This document shows positions 42,661-52,676 of a DNA stretch of 64,000 bases, one piece after another. The notes under the pieces were generated by a model, which ran no database searches, was not told the DNA's origin, and was given only the letters and a program-made list of their open reading frames with translations. The position numbers and the translations under genes were made by a program. Source of the DNA: Butyricimonas virosa (lineage in GTDB: Bacteria > Bacteroidota > Bacteroidia > Bacteroidales > Marinifilaceae); NCBI RefSeq assembly GCF_025148635.1, contig NZ_CP102269.1, positions 3,286,001-3,350,000 of the forward strand, in the 5' to 3' direction. Every line of letters starts with the position of its first letter. Position 1 is the stretch's first letter.

Positions 42661-43782
42661 ATGATGAAGGAACTACATAAATTAATCACGAAGGATATCT
42701 TTGATTGCTTGTCGGAAGAGGATGCCGGGAGGTTACGAGAGTTGCGTGCCGAGTTGCATATTGATGATGAGGCATACAGGCAAATGAAAAAGATGATCAC
42801 CAGCCGGGAGGTTCACGATCGGATCATGGAGGTAAGGAAAAAGCCGAGCCGGATGATAAAGATGATGCGTTACGCTGCCATTCTGATTTTACCCGTGGCT
42901 ATTGCTGCCTATATCTTCATAAGTCAAGGAAATGTAATAAAGCCGGAAATAGTGGTGCAAAATCAAGTCGAAGAAAAATTACCTGTTCCGGTTCGTAAAC
43001 AGGCCATGCTGGTTCTGGAAGACGGTTCTATCCTGCAACTTCAGAGAGTGGAGGGTAAAAAAGAGGTTACCTCGAATGCCATCACAAATGGAAATGAGCT
43101 TGTTTATTCGAAGAAAGATTCTTCAGAGAATAACGTGGTGGTTGAGTATAATACCGTGGTGGTTCCGAAGGGTGGAGAGTATCACGTGATGTTGGCTGAC
43201 GGAACAAAAGTTTGGTTTAATGAAGAGACCCAATTGAGGTTTCCCGTAGATTTTGTTGGTGATAGCCGTGAAGTGTTTTTGAGCAAGGGCGAAATTTATT
43301 TGGAAGTGGCGAGAGATGAAAAACACCCTTTTATCGTACACACTGAGAATGGAGATATACAAGTGCTAGGGACGGAGTTTAACGTGAAGTGCCTGCCGGA
43401 TAAAAAGGTGGCAACGACTTTGGTGAAGGGTAGCGTGCAAGTGAAAAGGAAGGATGCGGAAGTTGTGTTAAAACCCAATCAACATGCAGTTGTGGGTAAC
43501 GTGATGAACGTGATCACGGTGACCGAGGTGGATGTAGAAGAAATTATTTGCTGGAAGGATAATATGTTCTTTTTCCGGGACGTGGAATTGGAGAAAATTC
43601 TGGATCAATTGGCGGAATGGTATGGCTTTACGGTATTCTACGAGAATGCGGATGTAAAGCAGGAGAAGTTTTTTGTTCGAGTGGATAAATATGCCGAGGT
43701 CGGTAAGATTTTGGATGTGATTTCTGATGTTGGTAATGCTAAATTTAAAATTAGTGGAAAAGTAGTAACTGTATATAAATAA
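42661..43782 (+). CDS. FecR family anti-sigma factor (regulon 2)
   Basis: 373 residues. The cytoplasmic sigma-binding part is about residues 1-65, one membrane segment follows (about 70-88, YAAILILPVAIAAYIFI), then the FecR domain (GGEYHVMLADGTKVWFN; GDSREVFLSKGEIYLEV; VLGTEFNVK) and the C-terminal DUF4974 part (EEIICWKDNMFFF). It restrains an ECF sigma until the SusC encoded next signals through its STN domain. A start two codons in is not excluded: the frame opens ATGATG. Confidence 0.92.
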   Translation: MMKELHKLITKDIFDCLSEEDAGRLRELRAELHIDDEAYRQMKKMITSREVHDRIMEVRKKPSRMIKMMRYAAILILPVAIAAYIFISQGNVIKPEIVVQNQVEEKLPVPVRKQAMLVLEDGSILQLQRVEGKKEVTSNAITNGNELVYSKKDSSENNVVVEYNTVVVPKGGEYHVMLADGTKVWFNEETQLRFPVDFVGDSREVFLSKGEIYLEVARDEKHPFIVHTENGDIQVLGTEFNVKCLPDKKVATTLVKGSVQVKRKDAEVVLKPNQHAVVGNVMNVITVTEVDVEEIICWKDNMFFFRDVELEKILDQLAEWYGFTVFYENADVKQEKFFVRVDKYAEVGKILDVISDVGNAKFKISGKVVTVYK

Positions 43783-43787
43783 GGAAA

Positions 43788-43832
43788 GCGAGTGCTACCA
43801 ACACTCGCTGCATCCCATGCCTAAAATGGCAT
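43788..43832 (+). promoter_or_regulatory. Two consecutive stem-loops between fecR and susC (regulon 2)
   Basis: GCGAGTG (43788-43794) pairs with CACTCGC (43802-43808), then ATGCC (43817-43821) pairs with GGCAT (43828-43832). The arrangement is the same as in the gap of regulon 1, with unrelated sequence. Confidence 0.6.
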
Positions 43833-43859
43833 AAGTGTTAAATTCTAATTCGCAAATGT

Positions 43860-46800
43860 ATGAAAAAAATGTTTGATTCCTGGGGAAGTCATGTCAAAAA
43901 AATTCCCCTTCAAGGATTGTTATGTCTTTTTATCTTGTGTTTGAGTTTGCCTCTTCACGCTCAGAATGAAGAAGGTAAAATAAACATTAACGTGAAGGAT
44001 GCCAGCGTGAAGGAGGTCTTGGAGGTGTTGAAGAAGTATAATTATCGCTTGGTGTATTCCACTGCCGTTATTGATGCCTGCAAGAAGAAAATAACTTTGG
44101 ATATGAAGAAGGCTACTCCTTCGCAGGTATTGGATGAAATTTTTAAAGAAACGAATCTGGTTTACAAAATCGAGGGAAATCTGATCACGATTAAGGAGGT
44201 GAAAAAGGATGAGTCGCTTGTAGCTCAAGGGGTGGTTAAGGATGAGAATGGGGAGCCGATTCCGGGAGTCTCCGTGTTGATCAAGGGAACTGTGACGGGA
44301 ACAGCGACAGATAATAAGGGAAATTTTCAGCTAAAGGTTGCTAAAAACAGTGCGTTGATTTTTTCTTTTCTTGGGATGGAAACAAAGACTGTCTTTATTG
44401 AGTCGGAAAAACCAATACAGGTGGTAATGAAGGAGAAAACGAACGAAATGGAAGAAGTTGTGATTACAGGTTATCAAAAGATAAATAAACGGGAATCAAC
44501 GTCTTCGATCGTAACGATGAAAGCTGAGGATATTATCGAGCCGATAGGTAATCGTCTGGATCAGATGTTGCAGGGGAAAATCCCGGGAATGGCTGTTTTA
44601 CAACAATCTTCAACAGTAGGAGCTTCTCCAAAGATTCGTATTCGTGGTTCTTCTTCTATCATAGGTAATCGTGAGCCGGTGTGGGTTTTAGATGGAATAA
44701 TTCTGGAAGATCCGGTACCATTGGACGTGACGGAGTTGAATAGTATGGACAATGTGAATTTGATTGGTAACGCTATTTCCGGTCTGAACCCGGAAGATAT
44801 AGAACGAATTGACGTGTTGAAAGATGCTTCGGCAACAGCTATATATGGGGTAAAAGCTGCAAACGGAGTGATTGTTATTACAACTAAAAGAGGTAAATTG
44901 GGGGAACCTGTCCTTCGTTACACGACTTCCATGAGTTTGATTGCTCGTCCGACTACGGATATGATGCGATTGATGAATTCGAAAGAGAGGGTAGAAGTTT
45001 CAGAGGAAATTGTAAATCGAGGATTACAAACTGTTAGTGGTGTTCCTATCGGAACGATTGGTTACGAGGGATTGATTTATCAGCTATGGCATAATGAAAT
45101 TACTCGTTCTGAGTTTGATGCCGGAGTGAAGGAGTTGAAAGAGATGAATACAGATTGGTATAAATTGTTATTTCGGAATTCTTTCAGTCACAGTCACACG
45201 CTTTCATTGTCTGGAGCAACGGATAAAGTGGGTTATTATTTTTCATTTGGTTTTTCCGATCAACAAGGAGCTTCATTAAAAGAAAGTAGTAATCGTTTTA
45301 ATTTCATGTCTAATCTGGATGCAAGGCTTTTCCATGATAAACTAAATGTTAGTCTTAGTTTATCGGCATCAACTACAAATGGTTCAAGACCTTATATAGA
45401 TCTTTATAAATACGCTTTCGAAACCTCAAGATCAATTCCTGCTTATAATGAGGATGGAACATTAGCTTACTATGCAATGAAAGAAGGTGAGTATGGTTCT
45501 GATTATTTGATGTATAATGTTATAAACGAGTTGAATGAAACCGGGTCCAAAAATAGGACTAATAGTTTGAATGTATCTATGAATTTGAGTTCCAAACTTA
45601 CGGATTGGTTAAGTTGGGATGCTGTGGTTGGTTACAATACGAGTGCTTATAAGCAAAATAACTGGGCAACAGACAAAAGTTATAAAGTTTCGGCATTAAG
45701 GAGAACAGCTTACGGTTATGAACCCCAAGGCGATGATCTTAAAGATTTTAAATCTCATTCTTCCTTGCCTTTTGGTGGTATTTTAGATGAAGATTACACG
45801 AATAATACATCTTATACGGTGCGAACATCTTTATCATTTAATAAGTTATGGAATGATCATAGCGTTTCTGCTAGTGCAGGATTGGAGGTGCGGGGAAGTA
45901 AGTATGACGGGACTAATAGTGAGTCGTATGGGTACTTGCATGATAGAGGTAAAAAATTTATAGGGATTGATCCCGTGGACTATACGGGTTATGCAAATTA
46001 TAGTAAATCCAATGTTCCGACGGTCATGGATAACACGACGAATAATATGTCTTATTATGCCACGTTTGCTTATGGTTTTCGGGGAAGATATGTGTTGAGT
46101 GCCAATGTCCGTGGAGATGCTTCTAATAAATTAGGACAAGATAAGTCTGCTCGTTTTTTACCTATATGGTCGTTTTCGGGTAGGTGGAATGTTGCAGATG
46201 AATCCTTTATGCAGAACGTGAATTGGGTTAATGATTTGTCTTTCCGGGCTTCTTACGGTTTGCAAGGGAATGTAACTGATGCCCATAATCCGAATATGAT
46301 TATCTCTCTCGGATCGTTGGATACGAAATCAATGCAATATATTGCTACATTGTCTTCTTTACCTAATCCGGGATTAAAATGGGAAAAGACGACTTCGATT
46401 AATTTGGGTTTGGATTTTTCTCTGTTCAAAGGTGCAATTTCTGCCACGGTAGAATATTACACGAAGAAGGGGAAAGATCAGTTGATTTCGGCGTCTGTAC
46501 CTTCAACTAATGGGGCTACATCCGTGATGTTGAACGCTGGGACGATGAGTAATAAAGGCTGGGAATTATCGATCATGGCTACTCCGGTTAAAACAAAAGA
46601 TTTTGCATGGAGTGTTAGTTTCAACACGAGTAAAAATTATAACAAGGTAACGAATTCCGAGTACGAGAGTGTGGAGACATACAATAATTATATAAACGGT
46701 TCGTTAATTCGTAATGGTAAATCTATTAATAGTTTCTATTCTTATCGTTATACCGGTTTGGATGAATCCGGTTTACCAACGTTTGCCGGGGTGAGGGCTA

Positions 46801-47432
46801 CTGATGATGAGGGTAACGTGATTATTTCCAGCCGAGAGGAAGCTTTGGCAGCAGCGTTTGTTTATAGTGGTAAGCGAGAACCGGATTTTACGGGAGGTTT
46901 GTCGATGAATTTTAAATGGAAAAGTATTTCTTTGAATACTTTGTTTGCAATGTCTTTGGGGGCTAAGGTACGATTGAATGATTTGTACCAGGAGAGTGGG
47001 GGACGTATTCCTTATCCGGAAAGTAATATGTCCAGTGAATTCGTGAATAGATGGAAAGAACCAGGAGACGAGAAATACACCGATATTCCGGTATTAACGG
47101 ATGTTTCTCCGTCAATTAATTCATATGCATATTTGGAAGGAGGGACTAACGTGATCGCTTCGAATATTTGGCAAATGTATAATAAATCTGATTTACGGGT
47201 AGTTGACGGGAGTTTTTTAAGATGTAAATCTATTTCGTTAACTTATTCTTTACCAAAAAGTTTTTTGAGTAAATGTTATATTAAAAGTGCATCTATTGGT
47301 TTAGGTGTAAGTAATCCATTTGTAATTAAGAGTAAGGATTTGAAGGGGCGTGACCCGGAACAATCTACTTTGGGATCTGGAGCAATCCCACCGCAATCAA
47401 CGTATAGTTTTAGCTTGAATGTGTCATTTTAA
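43860..47432 (+). CDS. SusC/RagA family TonB-dependent receptor with STN domain (regulon 2)
   Basis: 1190 residues. Signal peptide (about 1-34), STN domain (about 40-120, INVKDASVKEVLEVLKKYNY ...), CarboxypepD_reg extension (about 125-205), a TonB-box-like EMEEVVITGYQ, the plug (MLQGKIPGM, VWVLDGIIL, VLKDASATAIYGVKAANGVI), and a large barrel ending in a terminal phenylalanine (SLNVSF). It imports an unknown substrate and signals to FecR. The gene is richer in A and T, especially in the barrel part, than regulon 1 susC. SusD follows after 12 bases. Confidence 0.95.
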   Translation: MKKMFDSWGSHVKKIPLQGLLCLFILCLSLPLHAQNEEGKININVKDASVKEVLEVLKKYNYRLVYSTAVIDACKKKITLDMKKATPSQVLDEIFKETNLVYKIEGNLITIKEVKKDESLVAQGVVKDENGEPIPGVSVLIKGTVTGTATDNKGNFQLKVAKNSALIFSFLGMETKTVFIESEKPIQVVMKEKTNEMEEVVITGYQKINKRESTSSIVTMKAEDIIEPIGNRLDQMLQGKIPGMAVLQQSSTVGASPKIRIRGSSSIIGNREPVWVLDGIILEDPVPLDVTELNSMDNVNLIGNAISGLNPEDIERIDVLKDASATAIYGVKAANGVIVITTKRGKLGEPVLRYTTSMSLIARPTTDMMRLMNSKERVEVSEEIVNRGLQTVSGVPIGTIGYEGLIYQLWHNEITRSEFDAGVKELKEMNTDWYKLLFRNSFSHSHTLSLSGATDKVGYYFSFGFSDQQGASLKESSNRFNFMSNLDARLFHDKLNVSLSLSASTTNGSRPYIDLYKYAFETSRSIPAYNEDGTLAYYAMKEGEYGSDYLMYNVINELNETGSKNRTNSLNVSMNLSSKLTDWLSWDAVVGYNTSAYKQNNWATDKSYKVSALRRTAYGYEPQGDDLKDFKSHSSLPFGGILDEDYTNNTSYTVRTSLSFNKLWNDHSVSASAGLEVRGSKYDGTNSESYGYLHDRGKKFIGIDPVDYTGYANYSKSNVPTVMDNTTNNMSYYATFAYGFRGRYVLSANVRGDASNKLGQDKSARFLPIWSFSGRWNVADESFMQNVNWVNDLSFRASYGLQGNVTDAHNPNMIISLGSLDTKSMQYIATLSSLPNPGLKWEKTTSINLGLDFSLFKGAISATVEYYTKKGKDQLISASVPSTNGATSVMLNAGTMSNKGWELSIMATPVKTKDFAWSVSFNTSKNYNKVTNSEYESVETYNNYINGSLIRNGKSINSFYSYRYTGLDESGLPTFAGVRATDDEGNVIISSREEALAAAFVYSGKREPDFTGGLSMNFKWKSISLNTLFAMSLGAKVRLNDLYQESGGRIPYPESNMSSEFVNRWKEPGDEKYTDIPVLTDVSPSINSYAYLEGGTNVIASNIWQMYNKSDLRVVDGSFLRCKSISLTYSLPKSFLSKCYIKSASIGLGVSNPFVIKSKDLKGRDPEQSTLGSGAIPPQSTYSFSLNVSF

Positions 47433-47444
47433 ATAATAGAAGTA

Positions 47445-48929
47445 ATGAGAAATATATTGATAATCGGATTATTGTTATTAGGATTATCTTCATGTGATGA
47501 TTTTCTTGAATACAAGGATAAAGATAAAATCATTCCGAAGGAATTATCTCATTTTGACGAGTTTGTCTATGGTGAAATTATTAATAAGACGGAAGGTTCT
47601 TTGATGAATTATTTATCTTATATGACAGATGAAACGATGAGTTACGTATCGTCTTCCATGTGGCTATCGAAAGAAGATCTTCGTGATGAGATGTTTTCAT
47701 ATTTCACTTGGGCTAAAGAGCCTCAGGTGAGGAAAGATGAAGTAGAAGTAAATGATAAGGCATGGAGCTTTTTTTATCATCGGATATTGATGTGTAATAT
47801 CACATTTGAACAAGTCAAAGAATTAGATGAGGATATTGAAGGAGTAAAAAATAGATTGTTGGGAGAATCCCTGTTTATGCGTGCATTGTCTTATTTTTAT
47901 CTTGTGAACTTGTACGGTGAACCTTATGAAAGCGCTGCGCAGGCGAAGACTGCGTTGGGGGTTCCGATAAATGAAAATGTTGGAGTAGAAGCCAATGTTT
48001 ATAATAGAGCTACTTTGGACGTGAATTATACGTTGATGGAGGAGGATTTGAAAGCGGCAATCACCTATTTTGAAAAAGGACAAAAAAAAGGAGGTATTTA
48101 TAGGCCGAATAAGGATGCAGCTTTGTTGTTGCTATCCAGGGTTTATTTATATCAGAAGAAATATGATGATGTAATAACGGTTGTTGATGATCTGCTTAAA
48201 ACGACAGAGACTGAAATTATTCCTTATAGCACGTTGGAAAAATTTATATCGAGTGATGATGTTGTATATAAAGTGTATAATACTAACAATCCGGGAATGA
48301 TTTTTTCTTGGGGTAAATTAGATGTTGATGCAACTGGCTTTGGATATGATCTGATGAGACATTCAAAAGCTTTTTTCTGTGCATCCAGCGAGTTAATCGG
48401 GTTGTATGATGAGGGGAATGATCTTCGTTTTTCTCGATATTATGACAAATATGATTTTAATAATTACGATGAAGGTATATTTTACGTTGCGACAAAAAAT
48501 TATTGTAAAGCGTCAACGGCTAATGAGGCGTACGATCAAGCGTTGAGATTGGAAGAGGCTTATCTGAATCGGGCAGAAGCATATATAGAAAAGGGTGAGC
48601 ATGAATTGGGCATGGATGATGTTAATGCGATACGTGCGGAAAGAATTAAGGGAGAGTATGAATTAGTTGCAAATTCTGTGGATGAGGCGAGGGAATTCTA
48701 TCGTTTGGAAAAACGTTTAGAATTTAGTTTCGAGGGATTGCGTTGGTTTGATATTCGTCGGTGGGGACTTGAAATAGAACATCTTTATCAGGATTATAGT
48801 ACTCCGACGGTTATAAATCATTATGTTTTGAAGGCCGGAAGTCCGAATTATGTTTTGAGTTTACCATTGGAAATTCAACGTAGTGACGATAAAATCGAGA
48901 GATTTGAACGAGTAGAAACCAAACAATAA
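47445..48929 (+). CDS. SusD/RagB family surface lipoprotein (regulon 2)
   Basis: 494 residues. Lipobox LSSC (Cys about 17) followed by DDFLEYKDKDKIIP, the usual SusD start with an acidic surface-export stretch. TPR-like helices and the C-terminal SusD pattern (RLEEAYLNRAEAYIEKG; EFYRLEKRLEFSFEGLRWFDIRRWG) are visible. Partner of the preceding SusC. One base separates it from the next gene. Confidence 0.95.
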   Translation: MRNILIIGLLLLGLSSCDDFLEYKDKDKIIPKELSHFDEFVYGEIINKTEGSLMNYLSYMTDETMSYVSSSMWLSKEDLRDEMFSYFTWAKEPQVRKDEVEVNDKAWSFFYHRILMCNITFEQVKELDEDIEGVKNRLLGESLFMRALSYFYLVNLYGEPYESAAQAKTALGVPINENVGVEANVYNRATLDVNYTLMEEDLKAAITYFEKGQKKGGIYRPNKDAALLLLSRVYLYQKKYDDVITVVDDLLKTTETEIIPYSTLEKFISSDDVVYKVYNTNNPGMIFSWGKLDVDATGFGYDLMRHSKAFFCASSELIGLYDEGNDLRFSRYYDKYDFNNYDEGIFYVATKNYCKASTANEAYDQALRLEEAYLNRAEAYIEKGEHELGMDDVNAIRAERIKGEYELVANSVDEAREFYRLEKRLEFSFEGLRWFDIRRWGLEIEHLYQDYSTPTVINHYVLKAGSPNYVLSLPLEIQRSDDKIERFERVETKQ

Positions 48930-48930
48930 G

Positions 48931-49812
48931 ATGATTATTATGAAAGCGATAAATATATTTATATTATTGATGTTCTTGGTGGGATTTTGTTGTTGTGATG
49001 ACGAGGAGAATATTCATGTAGAAGAAGAGGGACCACGTCGTGATTATGATATAAATTCTACTGATCCGGTAAAGAAAATTGTATCTGAATTCTTCTTTAA
49101 TACGGGAAAAGAATTTATTGTAGATCCGGATTCATCCGATTACCTGTATAATTTTGCAGAAAAGAATGGCGTGAAGATGTACCCCGTGAGTGATGCGAAT
49201 AGAGATTATCTGTTATCTACAGTTCAACTTATTAAGTCTGGTTTTCTGGATTGCTACACGACAGAGTTTGTAAAAGAGAATTTTCCTTACAGTGTGATAA
49301 TTGCAGACACTATTTATGATACCGGTACTTATTTAACCCCGAAGATTGTAGACAATATTGCTCGGATAAATTATTATGGTGTTAACGTGGCTGGTAAAGC
49401 TAATTTAGATTTAGCGGAGCAAAAGGCCTTTTTGGCTTTAGTACATTACGATTTCTTCAACACTTATCTCAGTGTATTCAAGGATATGAGTTTTGGTGAG
49501 ACTTTTGAGTCTGTTTATGAAAAGAAAAGTCGGGTAAATGATAAACACTTAACAGAGGAAGAGGGGTATGCGGAAGGATTTGTAACGGTTTCTACTGGAA
49601 CTACTTGGTTAGGTTCTAAATATACGGATTTTCCATCGGTAACGACCGATTTGAAAAATACATTCATATTTTTCTTGACAAAGGATAGTGATGAATACAC
49701 GAGAGTGACTACAACTTATCCGAAGATTAAAGAAAAATGTGATGCAATCATAACAGATTTGACAAATTTAGGAATTGATTACAAGAAACTATTTTTTAAC
49801 GGTATAAATTAA
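48931..49812 (+). CDS. Import-associated zinc-metallohydrolase-like lipoprotein with altered active site
   Basis: 293 residues, with the likely start at the internal ATG of MKAINIF (48940). Lipobox VGFC followed by two more cysteines and DDEE. The body resembles the TonB-associated zinc metallohydrolase lipoproteins (TIGR04549/Peptidase_Mx1-like), which follow SusD genes and carry an HExxH motif after a helix. Here the matching place reads ALVHYDFFNTYL, with the first histidine near residue 169 but no glutamate next to it and no second histidine. If the alignment is right, the enzyme is inactive and may act as a binding protein. The family call is from pattern memory. Confidence 0.6.
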   Translation: MIIMKAINIFILLMFLVGFCCCDDEENIHVEEEGPRRDYDINSTDPVKKIVSEFFFNTGKEFIVDPDSSDYLYNFAEKNGVKMYPVSDANRDYLLSTVQLIKSGFLDCYTTEFVKENFPYSVIIADTIYDTGTYLTPKIVDNIARINYYGVNVAGKANLDLAEQKAFLALVHYDFFNTYLSVFKDMSFGETFESVYEKKSRVNDKHLTEEEGYAEGFVTVSTGTTWLGSKYTDFPSVTTDLKNTFIFFLTKDSDEYTRVTTTYPKIKEKCDAIITDLTNLGIDYKKLFFNGIN

Positions 49813-49819
49813 TAATTAG

Positions 49820-52375
49820 ATGAAAAGTATTGTATATATTATTACGGTATTACTGTGTTTTAGTGTTACTTGTGTAAATGCTTCAAACTCTTCTTGGGGA
49901 AAAAAGAAGAAAAAGAAGGCCGGAACGGAAAAGGTGGAATCGAGTGATTCCACCTCTAAGGCGGCTTCTACGAGCGAGTACGAGAAGTTTATGAAGGATG
50001 CGGTGGTAAAGAAGGGAATGTTTAACGTGATTAAGAAGAAGGATAAGATTTATTTGGAGATTCCGAAGGCGATTATGAGCCGGGATTTCTTGATTAGTTC
50101 GCGGGTTTCTTCCACGAGTCGCACGTGGCAGATTGATCCGGGAACGATCAATCGTGACCCTTTGCTGATAACATTTTCATGCGATGAGAATAAGGTGTAT
50201 ATCCATTTTCCTCATTTGGATTACGTGTGCAAAGAGTCGTCGGAAATGTACGAGGCTTACAAGAGACACAGTAACCCGCCGATCTGGAAAGCGTTTAAAA
50301 TCGAGGTGATGTCAAAAGATTCTTCTAGTTGTGTGATTGATGCTACTCCGTTGTTTTTGTCTTCGATTGCTGAGTTTTCTCCATTCCCGGATCTTCCGGC
50401 TGAAGTGCGTATGATGATACCGTTTGGAGGCTCTTTTCAAAGTGACCGTTCAAAGATTGAGGAATTCAAGGCTTTCGAAGATAATATTATCGTGAAGAGT
50501 ATGATGACTTACACGACGGATAAAGAAGGTCCTTTGACCACGATAGAGGCTCGTAATATCATTATCTTGCCGGAGATTCCGATGGTTCCCCGTTATGCGG
50601 ATGAACGGATTGGCTTTTTTGAAGAGTCTCGTAAATTATTTGACGAACATCATGATCGTTTGCAACAATACGGGATTATCAATCGGTGGGATTTGCAACC
50701 GAAAGATATGGATAAGTACCTGGCTGGAGAGTTAGTAGAACCCGTGAAACCGATTGTTTGGTACGTGGACCCCGCAATTCCCGAGAAGTGGAGAAAATAC
50801 GTGAAGTTGGGTATTGCCGATTGGAATATCGCTTTCGAGGCTATCGGTTTTAAGAACGCCATTGTCGTGAAAGATTACCCGACAGATGATCCGAATTTTG
50901 ATCCGGATGATATTCATTATAATTGTTATCGTTTTGTGGCATCGACAAGAGAGAATTCAATGGGGCCGTCGTGGATTGATCCCCGTTCGGGAGAAATTTT
51001 ATGTGGAGACGTGATTTCGTGGTACGGAGTGGTGACTTTGCTGAACAAGTGGAGAATGATCCAGACCGGGGCGGTAGATCCTTCTGTGCGTTGTCCCGTG
51101 ATGACGGACGAGAATATGGGAGAAGCCATGCGTTACGTGGCGGCTCACGAGATCGGTCATACGTTAGGGTTAATGCATAATTTTGGTGCATCAGCGGCTT
51201 ATCCGGTAGAGAAGTTGAGAGACCCGGAGTTTACTCAAAAATACGGGACGACCCCTTCGATCATGGATTACGCACGGTTTAACTATGTGGCACAGCCCGG
51301 AGATTTGGAGAAAGGTGTAAAGTTGACGCCTCCTCTGATTGGCGAGTATGATAAATTTGCTATTAAATACGGTTATCAGGTACTCCCGAACGTGAAGAGT
51401 GCGGATGATGAGAAAGAAATTTTGCGGGGATGGGTGAGAGAACAGATCGGAAATAAGATGTGTTTTTACGGGAAACAGGTGTTTCAATTTAATTTTGACC
51501 CTCGTTCCATGGCAGAGGATTTAGGGGATGATGTGGTGAAAGCAAATACTTATGGTCTTAAAAATCTGAAATATGTGGCGGCTAATTTTGTGGATTGGAT
51601 GGCTGTAAATGATGAGGGGTACGCGGCTGTTGAAAGTACTTATAAGGAGATTATCGGTCAGTTCGTGCGGTTTATGGATCACGCTATGGTGAGTGTCGGG
51701 GGAATGTATATTAATCCGAAATATTATGGTGATCCGGAACCTCTTTACCAGTATGTTCCCAAGGCGAAACAGATTGCGGCGTTGAAGTTCGTGTTGAAGA
51801 ATTTGAACGAGTTGCAGGACTGGATTATTAATGATAAGATTACCGCGATTATCGGCCCGACAGCCAAGCACTACGTGGCTCAAACGCAATTCTTCAACGA
51901 GATGTTGACCCGGGAGACGTTAGGGCGCTTGCAAATAAACGAGGTGGACGGAAAGAATGTATTCACGTTGGATGAATATCTGGGAATTATTTTTGACGAG
52001 ATGTTTACCAAGAAAACCGGTAATCTGCAGTTGGCAGATATGGCTTTCCAGAATTCTTTCGTGGAAAATCTGACCGGGTACATGGATAAAGGTGAGTTCA
52101 AGAGTGCCGGGAGTAATTCGTTGAGAGAATGGTTGAACGAGACGACTTGTAGTTGTCATGCCTATTGCGAGTCTCATCATAGTTTTGATGCTGTGGATGC
52201 TCTTGGTGAAATTGTGTTATCTCCGAGAATTGACAAGTCAAATAAGCGTCCGATCGTGATGAAATATTTGCGAAAAACATACAACACGGCCAAAAGTCGG
52301 ATGAATACAGGAAATGATAAAACACGTGAACATTATCGATTGTTAGTGTTAAAATTGAATTATTTATTCGATTAA
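49820..52375 (+). CDS. Zinc-dependent metalloprotease (DUF5117/DUF4953 type)
   Basis: 851 residues. A signal peptide (about 1-22) and a lysine-rich stretch (GKKKKKKAG) are followed by the DUF5118/DUF5117-like region (AIMSRDFLISSRV; PGTINRDPLLITF). The catalytic motif AAHEIGHTLGLMHNF holds the zinc ligands His443, His447 and His453 and the catalytic Glu444, with a downstream Met-turn-like SIMDYARF. These large secreted or periplasmic peptidases often sit in SusCD loci and probably process the imported peptide or protein. Last gene of the run; a hairpin terminator follows. Confidence 0.9.
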   Translation: MKSIVYIITVLLCFSVTCVNASNSSWGKKKKKKAGTEKVESSDSTSKAASTSEYEKFMKDAVVKKGMFNVIKKKDKIYLEIPKAIMSRDFLISSRVSSTSRTWQIDPGTINRDPLLITFSCDENKVYIHFPHLDYVCKESSEMYEAYKRHSNPPIWKAFKIEVMSKDSSSCVIDATPLFLSSIAEFSPFPDLPAEVRMMIPFGGSFQSDRSKIEEFKAFEDNIIVKSMMTYTTDKEGPLTTIEARNIIILPEIPMVPRYADERIGFFEESRKLFDEHHDRLQQYGIINRWDLQPKDMDKYLAGELVEPVKPIVWYVDPAIPEKWRKYVKLGIADWNIAFEAIGFKNAIVVKDYPTDDPNFDPDDIHYNCYRFVASTRENSMGPSWIDPRSGEILCGDVISWYGVVTLLNKWRMIQTGAVDPSVRCPVMTDENMGEAMRYVAAHEIGHTLGLMHNFGASAAYPVEKLRDPEFTQKYGTTPSIMDYARFNYVAQPGDLEKGVKLTPPLIGEYDKFAIKYGYQVLPNVKSADDEKEILRGWVREQIGNKMCFYGKQVFQFNFDPRSMAEDLGDDVVKANTYGLKNLKYVAANFVDWMAVNDEGYAAVESTYKEIIGQFVRFMDHAMVSVGGMYINPKYYGDPEPLYQYVPKAKQIAALKFVLKNLNELQDWIINDKITAIIGPTAKHYVAQTQFFNEMLTRETLGRLQINEVDGKNVFTLDEYLGIIFDEMFTKKTGNLQLADMAFQNSFVENLTGYMDKGEFKSAGSNSLREWLNETTCSCHAYCESHHSFDAVDALGEIVLSPRIDKSNKRPIVMKYLRKTYNTAKSRMNTGNDKTREHYRLLVLKLNYLFD

Positions 52376-52402
52376 TTAATTTATAGAGATTTGTGTTTTT
52401 TT

Positions 52403-52432
52403 ATCCCCGGGAGAGAGAAGGCTCCCGGGGAT
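52403..52432 (+). terminator. Hairpin terminator after the regulon 2 metalloprotease
   Basis: ATCCCCGGGAG (52403-52413) pairs perfectly with CTCCCGGGGAT (52422-52432) around an eight-base loop. The T run after it is weak (TCTTGTG), but the stem is very stable. Confidence 0.72.
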
Positions 52433-52608
52433 TCTTGTGTAATGGCTATGATAGCTAGTTTGTTATATGTTTGAATGAATTATGTTTGATGAGGGGGCAA
52501 GTGTCTTGTTAAAGAATAATTGTGAATTTCTTTTAGAATTTTGAAACAAAATACACGCTTGTTTCGTATAACGGATTAAGTATATTTTTTTAATTTGAAG
52601 ATATAATA

Positions 52609-52616
52609 TATCTTTG
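52609..52616 (+). promoter_or_regulatory. -7 box of ettA
   Basis: TATCTTTG matches TAnnTTTG and lies 60 bases before the start codon. No clear -33 TTTG is seen at 19-21 bases. Confidence 0.5.
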
Positions 52617-52676
52617 TATCCATTTTAAGGATAATTAGTTGTGTGCTAGAAGTGAAACATAATATCGTGTAAGTTA

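Larger units (their letters stand above)
52376..52676. other. Intergenic region between the metalloprotease and ettA
   Basis: Contains the hairpin at 52403-52432 and a TATCTTTG box at 52609-52616. No gene or RNA is recognised. Confidence 0.55.
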
